This document shows, in pieces, positions 8,706 through 17,250 of a stretch of DNA of 64,000 nucleotides (positions are counted from its first letter, which is position 1; each line of letters begins with the position of its first letter). Below the pieces are notes generated by a model that was given only the letters and a program-made list of their open reading frames with translations, was not told the DNA's origin and made no database searches. The translations under genes and the position numbers were made by a program. Source of the DNA: Burkholderia sp. 4M9327F10 (lineage in GTDB: Bacteria; Pseudomonadota; Gammaproteobacteria; Burkholderiales; Burkholderiaceae); NCBI RefSeq assembly GCF_005503145.1, contig NZ_SCNV01000031.1:37415-101414 (forward strand), read 5' to 3'.

Positions 8706-10026
8706 AGGCCGCGTCGGCTACGGGCACGGTGGGTGCGGCCGCGGCATTCCCCGCCCCGGCGCGCAAGCGGCGCCCGCCCAGCGCGGCACGCAGGCGATCG
8801 CGATCCAGCTCCTTCTCCCAGGCCGCCACGACGATGGCCGCGACGCCATTGCCGATGATATTGGTCAAGGCCCGGCATTCCGACATGAAGCGGTCGATGC
8901 CGAGGATCAGCACCATCGCCGTCACCGGAACCGTGGGCACGACCGAAAGACTTGCCGCCAGCGTGATAAAGCCCGCCCCCGTGACGCCCGTCGACCCCTT
9001 CGAGGTCAGCATCGTGACCGCGAGCAAGGTCGCCTCCTGGGTGACGCTCAGGTGGGTGTTGGTCGCCTGGGCGAGAAACAGCACGGCCAGCGTCATGTAC
9101 AGATTGGTGCCGTCCAGATTGAACGAGTAGCCCGTGGGCACCACCAGCCCGACGATCGCACGCGGGCAGCCAAGACGCTCGAGCTTCTCCATCAGTTGCG
9201 GCAACGCCGCCTCCGAGGTCGACGTGCCGAGCACGATCAGCAGTTCGTCCTTGATAAAGCCAAGCAAGCGCCAGATGCTGAAACCGCACAGGCGGGCGAT
9301 CACGCCGAGCACCACGGCCACAAACGCAAAGGCGCTCAGGTAAAACACGCCGATCAGCTTGAGCATGGGCAAGAGCGAGCCGATGCCGTAGCGGCCGATC
9401 GTGAACGCCATCGCGCCGAATGCGCCGAGTGGCGCGAGCCGCGTGATCAACTGGACGATACGAAAGAACGTCTTGGAGAGCGCCTCGATGAGCTCGGCAA
9501 CCGGTTTGCCCGCATCGCCCAGCAGCGAGAGCGCCGCGCCGAACAGCATGGCGATCAGCAGCACCGGCAGGATATCGCCTTGCACGAAAGCACCGACGAA
9601 GGTCTCCGGAACAATGTGCAGCACGAAGCCCGCTACGCCCTCGCCGTGCGCCGCCTGGCTCACGTAGCCGGACACCGTGCTGCCGTCGAGCGTGGCGGGG
9701 TCGACGTTGAAGCCCTTGCCGGGGCCAAGCAGATGCGCCGCCAGCAGACCGACCAGGAGCGCGAGCGTCGACACCGCTTCGAAATACAACAACGCCTTGC
9801 CGCCCACGCGGCCGACTTTTCTCATGTCGCGCATGCTGGCAATACCCGTGACCACGGTGCAGAAAATCACCGGGCCAATAATCATGCGGATCAACCTGAT
9901 GAAGGTATCGCCGAGCGGCTTCATGGCGATAGCGCCGGCGGGTGCAAAATGACCGAGCAGGATGCCGGCTGCAATTGCCAGCAGAACCTGCACATAAAGA
10001 ATCCGGTAGAACGGTTTGCGCTGCAT
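8668..10026 (-). CDS. dctA: C4-dicarboxylate:cation symporter DctA
   Basis: Inner-membrane uptake of succinate, fumarate or malate with protons or sodium (DAACS family). Family signatures are visible: the MIIGPVIFCTVVTGIASM helix near the start, the re-entrant-loop serines in VLGTSTSEAALPQLMEKLE, the GYSFNLDGTNLYMTLAV signature and the MLTSKGSTGVTGAGFITLAASL loop. ATG 10026 (MQRKPFYRILYVQ) has a near-perfect ribosome site, AAGGAGGAG; the longer in-frame start lies on that site and is rejected. The roughly 25-residue Ala/Pro-rich C-terminus overlaps the exporter gene on the other strand by 38 bp. It follows leuD by 106 bp in the same direction, so it may be the last gene of the hydrolase-leuC-leuD operon or have its own promoter. 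Confidence 0.93.
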   Translation of the reverse strand: MQRKPFYRILYVQVLLAIAAGILLGHFAPAGAIAMKPLGDTFIRLIRMIIGPVIFCTVVTGIASMRDMRKVGRVGGKALLYFEAVSTLALLVGLLAAHLLGPGKGFNVDPATLDGSTVSGYVSQAAHGEGVAGFVLHIVPETFVGAFVQGDILPVLLIAMLFGAALSLLGDAGKPVAELIEALSKTFFRIVQLITRLAPLGAFGAMAFTIGRYGIGSLLPMLKLIGVFYLSAFAFVAVVLGVIARLCGFSIWRLLGFIKDELLIVLGTSTSEAALPQLMEKLERLGCPRAIVGLVVPTGYSFNLDGTNLYMTLAVLFLAQATNTHLSVTQEATLLAVTMLTSKGSTGVTGAGFITLAASLSVVPTVPVTAMVLILGIDRFMSECRALTNIIGNGVAAIVVAAWEKELDRDRLRAALGGRRLRAGAGNAAAAPTVPVADAAFKAPPAPPPNWR

Positions 10027-10132
10027 GTCTCCTCCTTTTTTGGGCAAAGCGGTGCCCTGCTCCGCGGCGCCGTGTGAGAACGGTGCGGCGGGGCGGGTCG
10101 ATATCCGGGGTGCTGTGGGCTGCGAGTGCGCG

Positions 10133-10753
10133 TTACATCACTGCGGCCCACGGCCTGCGAGTGAAATGCGCACGCTCGAACGCTTCGATCTCAGGCAGCG
10201 CGGCGAGCGTCAGGTCCACGGTGTCCATGCCGTCGATCACCATGCGTTTGTGGCGCGCACCGAGCGGGAACGAAAACACCTGCCCTGTGGGAGTAAATAC
10301 CTTCTGCTGCCCGATATCGATTTGCAGTACGGCCGCCCCACCCTCAGGCGCCGCGCTCAAGGCCAGCAACTGGTTGACCTCGGCACGCTCGAGCTGGACC
10401 AGCAGCAAGCGGTTGTTCATCGCGTTCGAGTAAAAAATCTCCGCAAAGCTCGGTGCGATCACGGCTGCAAAACCGTATTGCTGCAGCCCCCACACCGCAT
10501 GCTCGCGGCTCGATCCGCAGCCGAAGTTGGCGCCGCCGATCAGGATGCGCACGCCGCGATAGCGCGCCTGGTTGAGCACGCAGTCCGCGCGCGGCACACC
10601 GCCGGCGTCGAAGCGCAGGTCGTACAGCAAACCGTCGCTCAGACCAGCCTTGTCGATAATGCGCAGGAACTGCTTGGGCATGATCTGGTCGGTGTCGAGA
10701 TTGTCGAGCGGCAGCGGCGCGGCGCTGCCCTCGATAAAAGTGAGCTTAGTCAT
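10133..10753 (-). CDS. leuD: 3-isopropylmalate dehydratase small subunit-like protein
   Basis: Small (swivel-domain) subunit of the LeuCD hydro-lyase, 206 aa. The signature NLDTDQIMPKQFLR and the substrate-binding loop GGANFGCGSSREHAVWGLQQYG are intact, as is the SFAEIFYSNAMNN segment. The ATG at 10753 overlaps the stop of leuC (ATGACTAA), so the two are translationally coupled. LeuCD isomerises 2- to 3-isopropylmalate in leucine synthesis, but no leuA or leuB is near. With DctA and a dehalogenase-like hydrolase as neighbours, this pair may be a catabolic paralogue acting on another 2-substituted malate. That is inference from context. Confidence 0.9.
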   Translation of the reverse strand: MTKLTFIEGSAAPLPLDNLDTDQIMPKQFLRIIDKAGLSDGLLYDLRFDAGGVPRADCVLNQARYRGVRILIGGANFGCGSSREHAVWGLQQYGFAAVIAPSFAEIFYSNAMNNRLLLVQLERAEVNQLLALSAAPEGGAAVLQIDIGQQKVFTPTGQVFSFPLGARHKRMVIDGMDTVDLTLAALPEIEAFERAHFTRRPWAAVM

Positions 10754-12164
10754 GGTGCGGCTCCAGAGTGCGGACATCGGTGATGCGGCCGGTCAATGCG
10801 GCAGCGGCGGCCATCGCGGGACTCATCAGGTGAGTGCGCCCGCCGCGCCCCTGGCGGCCCTCGAAATTGCGGTTGGTGGTCGAGGCGCAGCGCTCGCCGT
10901 CCGCGAGCACGTCGTCATTCATTGCGAGGCACATCGAGCAACCAGGCTCGCGCCACTCGAAACCCGCCTCGGTGAGAATGGCCGCCAGTCCCTCCGCTTC
11001 CGCCTGACGGCGCACGCTGCCCGAGCCGGGCACCACCATTGCCCGCACCTGGGGGGCAACGCGGCGTCCGCGGGCGAGCGCCGCGACGATCCGCAAGTCT
11101 TCGATACGGCCATTGGTGCACGAGCCGATAAAGACCCGGCCGACCGGCGTGCCCGCAAGCGGGCGGTCGGACGCGAGGCCCATGTAGTCGAGCGCGCGGC
11201 GCAGCGCCGCGGCGGCCTCGGGAGTCGCCTGCGCTGCCTCGTCCGGGACGGCGGCGTCCACCGCGATAGCCTGGTCGGGACTCGTGCCCCACGTGACGAA
11301 GGGTGCAATCTCCCGCGCCTCGAAGCGGTATTCAGCGTCGAACGCAGCGTCCCGGTCGGACACCAGCTCACGCCAGTCGGCAAGTGCCGTGCCCCATGCC
11401 GCATCGTCGAGCGAACCGGCATGGCGGCGCACGTAGTCAAACGTAGTGGCATCCGGCGCAATCAAGGCGGCGCGGGCGCCGGCCTCGACCGTCATGTTGC
11501 AGATCGTCATGCGCGCTTCGGCCGAGAGCGTGGCAATCGTCGAACCGGAAAATTCCACCGCATAGCCGCGCGCGCCCTGCGCACCGATACGGCTGATCAC
11601 CCACAGGATCAGATCCTTCGACGCGGTGCCGAACGGCAAGTCCCCGTCAATCACAATGCGCATGGTCTTCGCGAGGCGGTAGACCAGCGTCTGCGTAGCG
11701 AGCACGTGCTCGACTTCCGAAGTGCCGATGCCGAATCCCAGCGCGCCAAGCGCACCGTAGGTGGTGGTATGGCTGTCGCCGCACAGCACCACCATGCCGG
11801 GGCGGATCAGCCCAAGCTCCGGCGCGACGATATGCTCGATGCCCTGCAGCGGATCGTTGGCCGCGAGCAGGCGGATACCGGCGCGCCGGCAATTTCGCGC
11901 GAGGTTGTCGGCCTGCAGCAGTGAAGCGGCATCGCGAATCACGCGCGGCGTCTCCGCGTGGGTCGGGATGATATGGCTCACCACCGCAAGCTGCTGGCGT
12001 GGCCGGCGCACAGGGCGCTGTTTCGCCTCCAGCGCGGCAAACGCCTGCGGACTGGTGTACTCGTTCATCAGATGCAGGTCGACATAGAGCAGCACGTTCT
12101 GTTCATCGATTGATGATACGGTGTGCGAATCAACCAGCTTCTGGTACAGCGTTCGGTTTGACAT
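10746..12164 (-). CDS. leuC: 3-isopropylmalate dehydratase large subunit-like protein
   Basis: Aconitase-superfamily catalytic subunit, 472 aa, carrying a [4Fe-4S] cluster. The three cluster cysteines are visible in IGSCTNGRIEDLR and PGCSMCLAMNDD. Other family blocks are VVSHIIPTHAETP, CGDSHTTTYGALGALGFGIGTSEVEHVLATQTL and GRGGRTHLMSPAMAAAAAL. The length is normal for LeuC. It works with the overlapping leuD product. It lies 46 bp after the hydrolase gene, consistent with one operon. It could be the sole leucine enzyme of the organism or a second copy used in a degradation pathway; the neighbours favour the second reading. Confidence 0.92.
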   Translation of the reverse strand: MSNRTLYQKLVDSHTVSSIDEQNVLLYVDLHLMNEYTSPQAFAALEAKQRPVRRPRQQLAVVSHIIPTHAETPRVIRDAASLLQADNLARNCRRAGIRLLAANDPLQGIEHIVAPELGLIRPGMVVLCGDSHTTTYGALGALGFGIGTSEVEHVLATQTLVYRLAKTMRIVIDGDLPFGTASKDLILWVISRIGAQGARGYAVEFSGSTIATLSAEARMTICNMTVEAGARAALIAPDATTFDYVRRHAGSLDDAAWGTALADWRELVSDRDAAFDAEYRFEAREIAPFVTWGTSPDQAIAVDAAVPDEAAQATPEAAAALRRALDYMGLASDRPLAGTPVGRVFIGSCTNGRIEDLRIVAALARGRRVAPQVRAMVVPGSGSVRRQAEAEGLAAILTEAGFEWREPGCSMCLAMNDDVLADGERCASTTNRNFEGRQGRGGRTHLMSPAMAAAAALTGRITDVRTLEPHHD

Positions 12165-12210
12165 GATGGACTACCCGGACAGAGACGTGATCGAACGGTA
12201 AGCGCCGGGC

Positions 12211-13095
12211 CTAGCCGCGCAGAAACGGCAAGACCCGCGCGAGCAGCAGCTCCGGCGCTTCCTCAGCAATGTAATGACCGCATGGCAAGGCGCCGCCGCT
12301 CACGCCCGGCGCCCACGGGCGCCATTCGGCCAGCGCGTCGAAGCATTTTTCGATCACGCCGTCGGCGCCCCACAGCGCCAGCAGATCGCAGGCCATCGTG
12401 CGGCCCGCAGCACGATCGGCGCGGTCGTGCTCGAGATCGATCGAGATGCTCGCGCGGTAGTCCTCGCAGATGCCGTGCGCAGTCGCCGGGTCGCTCAGGC
12501 AGCGCAGATACTCGGCGTAGGCCGCTTCTGTAAACGGCTTCAGGCCGGCGCTGCGTGCGCCGATGGTCTGCTTCAGATACAGATCCGGGTCGGTGCGAAT
12601 CAGCGTCTCCGGAAACGGCGCGGGCCGCACCAGAAAGAACCAGTGCCAGTAGGCGCGCGCAAACTCGAACGAGGTGTGCTCGTACATGGCGAGGGTCGGT
12701 GCGACGTCGAGCGTCACCAGACGTGTCACCGCGGCGGGATGGTCGAGCGCCATGCGGGCCGCTACCCGGGCGCCGCGGTCGTGCGCCAGCACCGCGAATT
12801 GCGCGAAGCCCAGCGAGCGCATCAACTCCACCTGGTCCTGCGCCATGCGGCGCTTCGAGTAGTTGCTGTGATCGGCGAGACCGGCCGGTTTGCCGCTGTC
12901 GCCATAGCCGCGCAGATCCGCCGCCACTACCGTGAAGTGTTCGGCCAGCGCCGGTGCAACCTTGTGCCAGATGGCGTGGGTCTGCGGGTGGCCGTGCAAC
13001 AGCAGCAGGGCCGGCCCCGTGCCGCCACGCCGCGCGTGGATCCTGACACCGTCGCTTACGGTAACGGTGCTCACATCGGTGAAGTCTTCAAACAC
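12211..13095 (-). CDS. alpha/beta hydrolase, haloacetate dehalogenase-like
   Basis: 294-aa alpha/beta hydrolase closest to the fluoroacetate/haloacetate dehalogenase group. The oxyanion region LLLHGHPQTHAIWHKVAP is present. The nucleophile elbow is AHDRGARVA with Asp106 rather than Ser, followed by the carboxylate-binding arginines Arg107 and Arg110. The halide-site YWHWFFL is present, and the catalytic His lies in CGHYIAEEAP near the end. Asp as nucleophile argues for C-halogen (or epoxide) hydrolysis and against an ordinary esterase. The start is GTG 13095 with GGGAG six bases upstream. It is the first gene of a probable operon with leuC, leuD and perhaps dctA, and is divergent from a LysR gene. 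The true substrate is not provable here. Confidence 0.82.
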   Translation of the reverse strand: MFEDFTDVSTVTVSDGVRIHARRGGTGPALLLLHGHPQTHAIWHKVAPALAEHFTVVAADLRGYGDSGKPAGLADHSNYSKRRMAQDQVELMRSLGFAQFAVLAHDRGARVAARMALDHPAAVTRLVTLDVAPTLAMYEHTSFEFARAYWHWFFLVRPAPFPETLIRTDPDLYLKQTIGARSAGLKPFTEAAYAEYLRCLSDPATAHGICEDYRASISIDLEHDRADRAAGRTMACDLLALWGADGVIEKCFDALAEWRPWAPGVSGGALPCGHYIAEEAPELLLARVLPFLRG

Positions 13096-13186
13096 AGCAA
13101 TCTCCCGTGGTTTGAGGTAAGTTTAATTGCTGCCTGGTGCGATATGGTGTCGACTAAAGCAATCTATCCTTAACTTTGAGGCAACA

Positions 13187-14083
13187 ATGGACAGTCTTTC
13201 CGATCTTGGTTTTTTCGCGCTGGTGGCGCGCCAGCAAAGCCTGACGGCCGCCGCCCGCGAACTCGGCGTTACCACGCCATCGGTCAGCAAGCGGCTCGCA
13301 CAGATCGAGCGGCGCCTCGGCGTGCGGCTCCTGAACCGGACCACGCGGCGCGTGAGCCTGACCAGCGAGGGCGATCTGTACCTGGGAAACGGTTCGCGGA
13401 TCCTCTCGGATCTCGCCGAGCTCGAACAGCTCGTCACCAGCAGCCGCGCCGAACCGGCCGGGCTGCTGCGCGTGAATGCGTCGTTCGGTTTTGGACGCGC
13501 ACATATCGCCCCGGCAATCTCGGCCTTCGTTGCGCGCTATCCGGGTATGGAGATCCAGTTGCAGCTGACGGACCGCCCGGCCAGCCTGCAAGACCAGGGG
13601 TTCGACGTGGGCATCCGCTTTGGCGACGTGCCCGATGCACGCATCAACGCGCGGCTCCTGCTGAAGAACCGGCGTCTCGTGTGTGCGTCTCCTGCTTATC
13701 TGAAGCGGCGCCGCGTGCCGCTCACCCCGCACGATCTGACCCAGCACGACTGCCTCGTGTTGCGCGAGAACGAGTCCGCCTACGGCACGTGGCATTTCTC
13801 GCGCGGCAAGAAGGACGAGACGGTGAAAGTGAACGGCCCGCTAAGCAGCAATGACGGCAACACGGTGCTCAACTGGGCGCTGGACGGGCGCGGCATCGTG
13901 GTGCGTTCGCAGTGGGAGATCGGTGAATATCTGAAGAGCGGCAAACTGGTGCCGCTGCTGGCGGACTGGGCGCTGCCGAATGCGGACATCTATGCGGTGT
14001 ATCTGGAGCGGCACCGGCTGTCGGCGAAACTGCGCACGTTTATCGAGTTCGTCGGCACACGGCTGCGGGCGGCCGGGCTTTGA
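13187..14083 (+). CDS. LysR-family regulator, divergent from hydrolase-leuCD operon
   Basis: 298-aa LysR regulator. The winged helix-turn-helix spans about residues 5-62 (FALVARQQSLTAAARELGVTTPSVSKRLAQIERRLG), followed by a typical effector domain (FDVGIRFGDVPDARINARLL and so on). The ATG at 13187 (MDSLSDLGFF) has GAGG eight bases upstream; the longer ORF beginning at 13127 is rejected. Only 91 bp separate it from the hydrolase start. It therefore very likely controls the hydrolase-leuC-leuD genes and itself. The inducer is unknown; a substrate or intermediate of that pathway is expected. Confidence 0.9.
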   Translation: MDSLSDLGFFALVARQQSLTAAARELGVTTPSVSKRLAQIERRLGVRLLNRTTRRVSLTSEGDLYLGNGSRILSDLAELEQLVTSSRAEPAGLLRVNASFGFGRAHIAPAISAFVARYPGMEIQLQLTDRPASLQDQGFDVGIRFGDVPDARINARLLLKNRRLVCASPAYLKRRRVPLTPHDLTQHDCLVLRENESAYGTWHFSRGKKDETVKVNGPLSSNDGNTVLNWALDGRGIVVRSQWEIGEYLKSGKLVPLLADWALPNADIYAVYLERHRLSAKLRTFIEFVGTRLRAAGL

Positions 14084-14114
14084 GCGCAGCGCGCACGAAG
14101 CACTGACAGAACGT

Positions 14115-14798
14115 CTAGGCGTAATGCTCCGCCTCATACAGACGCTTGCCGGCCTCGTCTCTCGCGGCCAGGATAGGTGCGAACTCGATCGGCCAGTCGA
14201 TGCCGATATCCGGATCGCTCCACAGAATGCTGCGTTCGTGTTCGGGATACCAGTAGTCGGTGACCCGGCACAGGCACTCGGCCGTCTCCGACATCACCAC
14301 GAAGCCGTGCGCGAAACCCGGCGGCACCCACATTTGCCGGCGGTTGTCCGCGCTCAGATGCACGCCGATCCACTTGCCGAAGTTGTGCGAGCTCAGACGA
14401 ATGTCCACGGCGACATCGAACACGTCGCCGGCCACCACCCGCACGAGCTTGCCCTGCGGATGTCTGATCTGATAGTGCAGGCCGCGCAACACGCCGCGCC
14501 GCGAGTGCGAATGATCGTCCTGCACGAACTCGACGCCTCTCGCGACATGGCGCGCAAAATCGTCGGCATTGAAGGTTTCGAAAGCGCTGCCCGATTCGTC
14601 GTAGAACAACGCCGATTCGACAATCTTCACTTCCGGGAGCGCCGTGCGTGTCACCTTCATGCTGATGCCGCCCGAGCCGTAAGCAGGCGGCGCCTTGCCA
14701 CGGCGCGGACCCGCACTGCGGCTCGCAGTCCGTTCGCCCGCGCTTCTCGCGCCATGCGCCGCACCCTGCCGCATCGGTTGTGAATAGCGTGTGTTCAT
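14115..14798 (-). CDS. rmlC: dTDP-4-dehydrorhamnose 3,5-epimerase-like protein
   Basis: Cupin-fold sugar-nucleotide epimerase, 227 aa; the usual RmlC is about 180 aa. The catalytic region is intact: SRRGVLRGLHYQ (catalytic His), the substrate lysine in HPQGKLVRV, and VTDYWYPEHERSILWSDPDIGIDWP with the acid Tyr. The extra 46 residues at the N-terminus are basic and Ser/Gly-rich. ATG 14660 (MKVTRTALPEVKIVE) would give the normal length. ATG 14798, however, overlaps the previous gene's stop as ATGA, which supports coupled translation and the longer form. No rmlA, rmlB or rmlD occurs in the window, so the other steps must be encoded elsewhere or the substrate differs. Last gene of the flippase-GT-rmlC operon. 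Confidence 0.85.
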   Translation of the reverse strand: MNTRYSQPMRQGAAHGARSAGERTASRSAGPRRGKAPPAYGSGGISMKVTRTALPEVKIVESALFYDESGSAFETFNADDFARHVARGVEFVQDDHSHSRRGVLRGLHYQIRHPQGKLVRVVAGDVFDVAVDIRLSSHNFGKWIGVHLSADNRRQMWVPPGFAHGFVVMSETAECLCRVTDYWYPEHERSILWSDPDIGIDWPIEFAPILAARDEAGKRLYEAEHYA

Positions 14799-15868
14799 GC
14801 CGGCGCACCCGCCACGCGGCGCGTAATCGCCAGGTACTGCTCAGCCGTGTCGTTGAGCGTCAAACCGGCCAGCGGGCGCGCCACGCGCGGCTGGCGCAGC
14901 GCCGCGACGAGCGCCTGCGCATAGGCGCCGGTGTCGGCGGTGTCGAGCAGTTGCACGCCGGGAAAGTCCCGTGCGAACGTGAACGCGTCGATCGTGCTGG
15001 CGACAACCGGAATCCCCGTCGCGAGCGCTTCGAGAAACGCAATACTGTGCCCTTCCGAGCGCGAGGGCATGGCAAACACGCTCGACTCGGTCAAGAGGCG
15101 CGAGACGTCGCCGCGCGGGCCGTCCACCACCACCCGCGTGCCGAGTCCGAGCTCGCGCACGCGCGCCTCGACCGCTGCGAAGTAAGCGGGATCTTCCACC
15201 ACCCCAACCAGCAGCAGCCGCGCTTCGGGAACCGTTTGCAGCGCCTCGGCAAACGCACTTACCGTCTGCAACTGATTCTTGACCGCGTTATAGCGGCCTA
15301 TCTGCACAATCTGCAACGGCTTGCCTGCGCGCGTCGCGTCGACCTCCGTGGTGCAGACGAAGCGGCGCGTATCGACGCCGTTCGGAATCACCTGCATCAA
15401 CGGATGACGGCCGATGGCGGCGACATAGTCGTTGACGTTGGCCTCCGACACGCCCACCACCGCCCGCGCCCGGCTCGACAACAGCCGTTCGACGCGGCGA
15501 AACAGCGAGCGCTCGAAATCGTTGGCCGCCGAATGCATCACATAGATCACCGGCACACGCAGTGGCAAGGCGCGTGCATAGAATGCCGGAATGGTTGCGT
15601 GTGCAAGCAGCACGTCGGGCCTGAAGCGGCGGATCGCCTGGTACAGGTGCCACAGCTTGCCCAGGCTGCCATGCGCGGCGGCGGGAAACAGGCAGGCCAC
15701 CTGCTGCGCGTCCAGTTCGCCGCGCAGCGCGATGAAGTCGTCATGTTGCGGCAGCAACGAAGTCACGCCCACCGTATCCCCATGCGTCTGCTGGTGAATG
15801 GCGAGGTCTTTCGCGAGCACTTCGGCGCCCGAAAGCCGCGGCGCGAGAACCAGATGGAGAATCCGCAT
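14795..15868 (-). CDS. GT4-type glycosyltransferase (EPS)
   Basis: 357-aa GT-B fold glycosyltransferase. The N-terminal half opens with MRILHLVLAPRLSGAEVLAKDLA, a typical acceptor-domain start with the Gly-rich loop. The C-terminal GT4 donor domain shows VIPNGVDTRRF, IGRYNAVKNQLQTVSAFA and the EX7E region SRSEGHSIAFLEALATGIPVVA. The start is ATG 15868, which overlaps the flippase stop as TGATG, and its own stop overlaps rmlC; the three are one tight operon. It should transfer one sugar from a nucleotide sugar to the growing lipid-linked EPS unit on the cytoplasmic face. Donor and linkage are unknown. Confidence 0.88.
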   Translation of the reverse strand: MRILHLVLAPRLSGAEVLAKDLAIHQQTHGDTVGVTSLLPQHDDFIALRGELDAQQVACLFPAAAHGSLGKLWHLYQAIRRFRPDVLLAHATIPAFYARALPLRVPVIYVMHSAANDFERSLFRRVERLLSSRARAVVGVSEANVNDYVAAIGRHPLMQVIPNGVDTRRFVCTTEVDATRAGKPLQIVQIGRYNAVKNQLQTVSAFAEALQTVPEARLLLVGVVEDPAYFAAVEARVRELGLGTRVVVDGPRGDVSRLLTESSVFAMPSRSEGHSIAFLEALATGIPVVASTIDAFTFARDFPGVQLLDTADTGAYAQALVAALRQPRVARPLAGLTLNDTAEQYLAITRRVAGAPA

Positions 15869-17115
15869 CACGCCCTCTTCAGGATCCGGTAGAGCATCCA
15901 GCCCGCGCTTGCGCTCAGGCCCGCTGTCATCGCCCACGCTACGCCGGTGACGCCCCACAGATGGGTGGCCGGCGGCACGATCAGGACCAGCGCGATGACC
16001 TGCAGCACCGACGCCTCGGTAGCCGCCTTCGGTGCGCCGACCGCGCGCAGATACGCGACCAGCATGGCGATCACCGCCCCGATCGCCATGTTGATGACGA
16101 AAATCCTGAAGAGCGGCACGGCCGACATCCATGCCGGCCCGAGCACCAGCATGAAGAGCGGCGCGGCGGTCCAGCGCAGCACCAGCACCACCGCCACGAG
16201 GCCGATCACGATGACCGTCATGTAACGGGCAAACAGCTTGGCTGCCGAGCCGTCTTCGCGCCGGTGATGCGCGGAGAAGGTCGGGAACAGATACTGGCCG
16301 AGCGCGATTGCCGCGTCCGCAAGCAGCATCTGCGCGAGCTTCGACGACATCTGATAGGCGCCCAGCGCCACCGGGCCGAGCAGTTTGGCGACCAGCACCT
16401 TGTCGAACTGGTTGAGCAGCAGGTTGACGACACTGCCGGCCCAGATCCAGCGGCTAAAGTTCACGTAATGGCCGATGCCGTGCCATGCGAGCCGCACCGG
16501 CGGCCGCGGGCCCATGGTGGTCCAGGTCAGGACCGTCTTGAGCGTTTCGCCCGCGATCATGCCGATCAGCACCGCGAAAGCACCGGCGCCACCCCACGCG
16601 CAGGCGAGGCCGACGGCGCAATCGGCAAACGCCGAAGACGTTTCGACGCCGGCCAGTTGCTGGAAGCGCCGCTCGCGTTGCACCATGTAGTAAGCGGGGG
16701 ACGCAATGCCGCGGATCAGCGGCAGCGCGGCGGCCAGTTGCAGCAGCAACAGCGAGCCGCCCAGGTGGAACTGCGCGTTCATCAATGGCGCGAGCGCGAT
16801 CAGCAAGAGAGCAATCAGCGTGCCGCGTGCGGTCAACGTGGTCCACACCGCGCCAAGCTCCGTACGGTTCGGCATGACCTTGGCCTGCACCACGGCCTGG
16901 GCAAGGCCGGTATCGCTAAGCGCCTCGGCAATCGCCACCGCCAGCAAGGCGACGCTTACGCTGCCGATTGCCGCGGGGCCGAGCATGCGGCCGATGGCGA
17001 GAAACTTCAAGGCCACCAGACCGCGCACGACAACCTGCTGGATCAATACCCAGGTCGCCGCGCTGCCGTCGAATGCAGGCCTCATCGAGACAAGCGGAAC
17101 CCTGATCGATCTCAC
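15868..17115 (-). CDS. Wzx-like polysaccharide flippase (MOP/PST family)
   Basis: About 415 aa with some twelve hydrophobic helices. The opening WVLIQQVVVRGLVALKFLAIGR and QFDKVLVAKLLGPVALGAYQ blocks are typical of polysaccharide-transporter (MOP superfamily) proteins. It should flip the undecaprenyl-linked repeat unit to the periplasmic face for Wzy polymerisation. I choose GTG 17115, which has a strong ribosome site (GGGGAGGG, six bases upstream). The open frame extends much further upstream, but that part is charged, Gly-rich and not family-like. It overlaps the next glycosyltransferase. Divergent from another GT gene across a 135-bp spacer that contains the perfect palindrome GCCGATATCGGC at 17196-17207. 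Confidence 0.87.
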   Translation of the reverse strand: MRSIRVPLVSMRPAFDGSAATWVLIQQVVVRGLVALKFLAIGRMLGPAAIGSVSVALLAVAIAEALSDTGLAQAVVQAKVMPNRTELGAVWTTLTARGTLIALLLIALAPLMNAQFHLGGSLLLLQLAAALPLIRGIASPAYYMVQRERRFQQLAGVETSSAFADCAVGLACAWGGAGAFAVLIGMIAGETLKTVLTWTTMGPRPPVRLAWHGIGHYVNFSRWIWAGSVVNLLLNQFDKVLVAKLLGPVALGAYQMSSKLAQMLLADAAIALGQYLFPTFSAHHRREDGSAAKLFARYMTVIVIGLVAVVLVLRWTAAPLFMLVLGPAWMSAVPLFRIFVINMAIGAVIAMLVAYLRAVGAPKAATEASVLQVIALVLIVPPATHLWGVTGVAWAMTAGLSASAGWMLYRILKRA

Positions 17116-17250
17116 GGATGCCCTCCCCTTTTTGCATGCGCAATCCATGCCTGACACGGTAACGCGGCTGTTTATGCGGGGACCGCCATCTCCTAGCCGA
17201 TATCGGCCCCGTGCAGGCCCCGGAGCAATGTTTTTCGTTACCTTTGGGGT

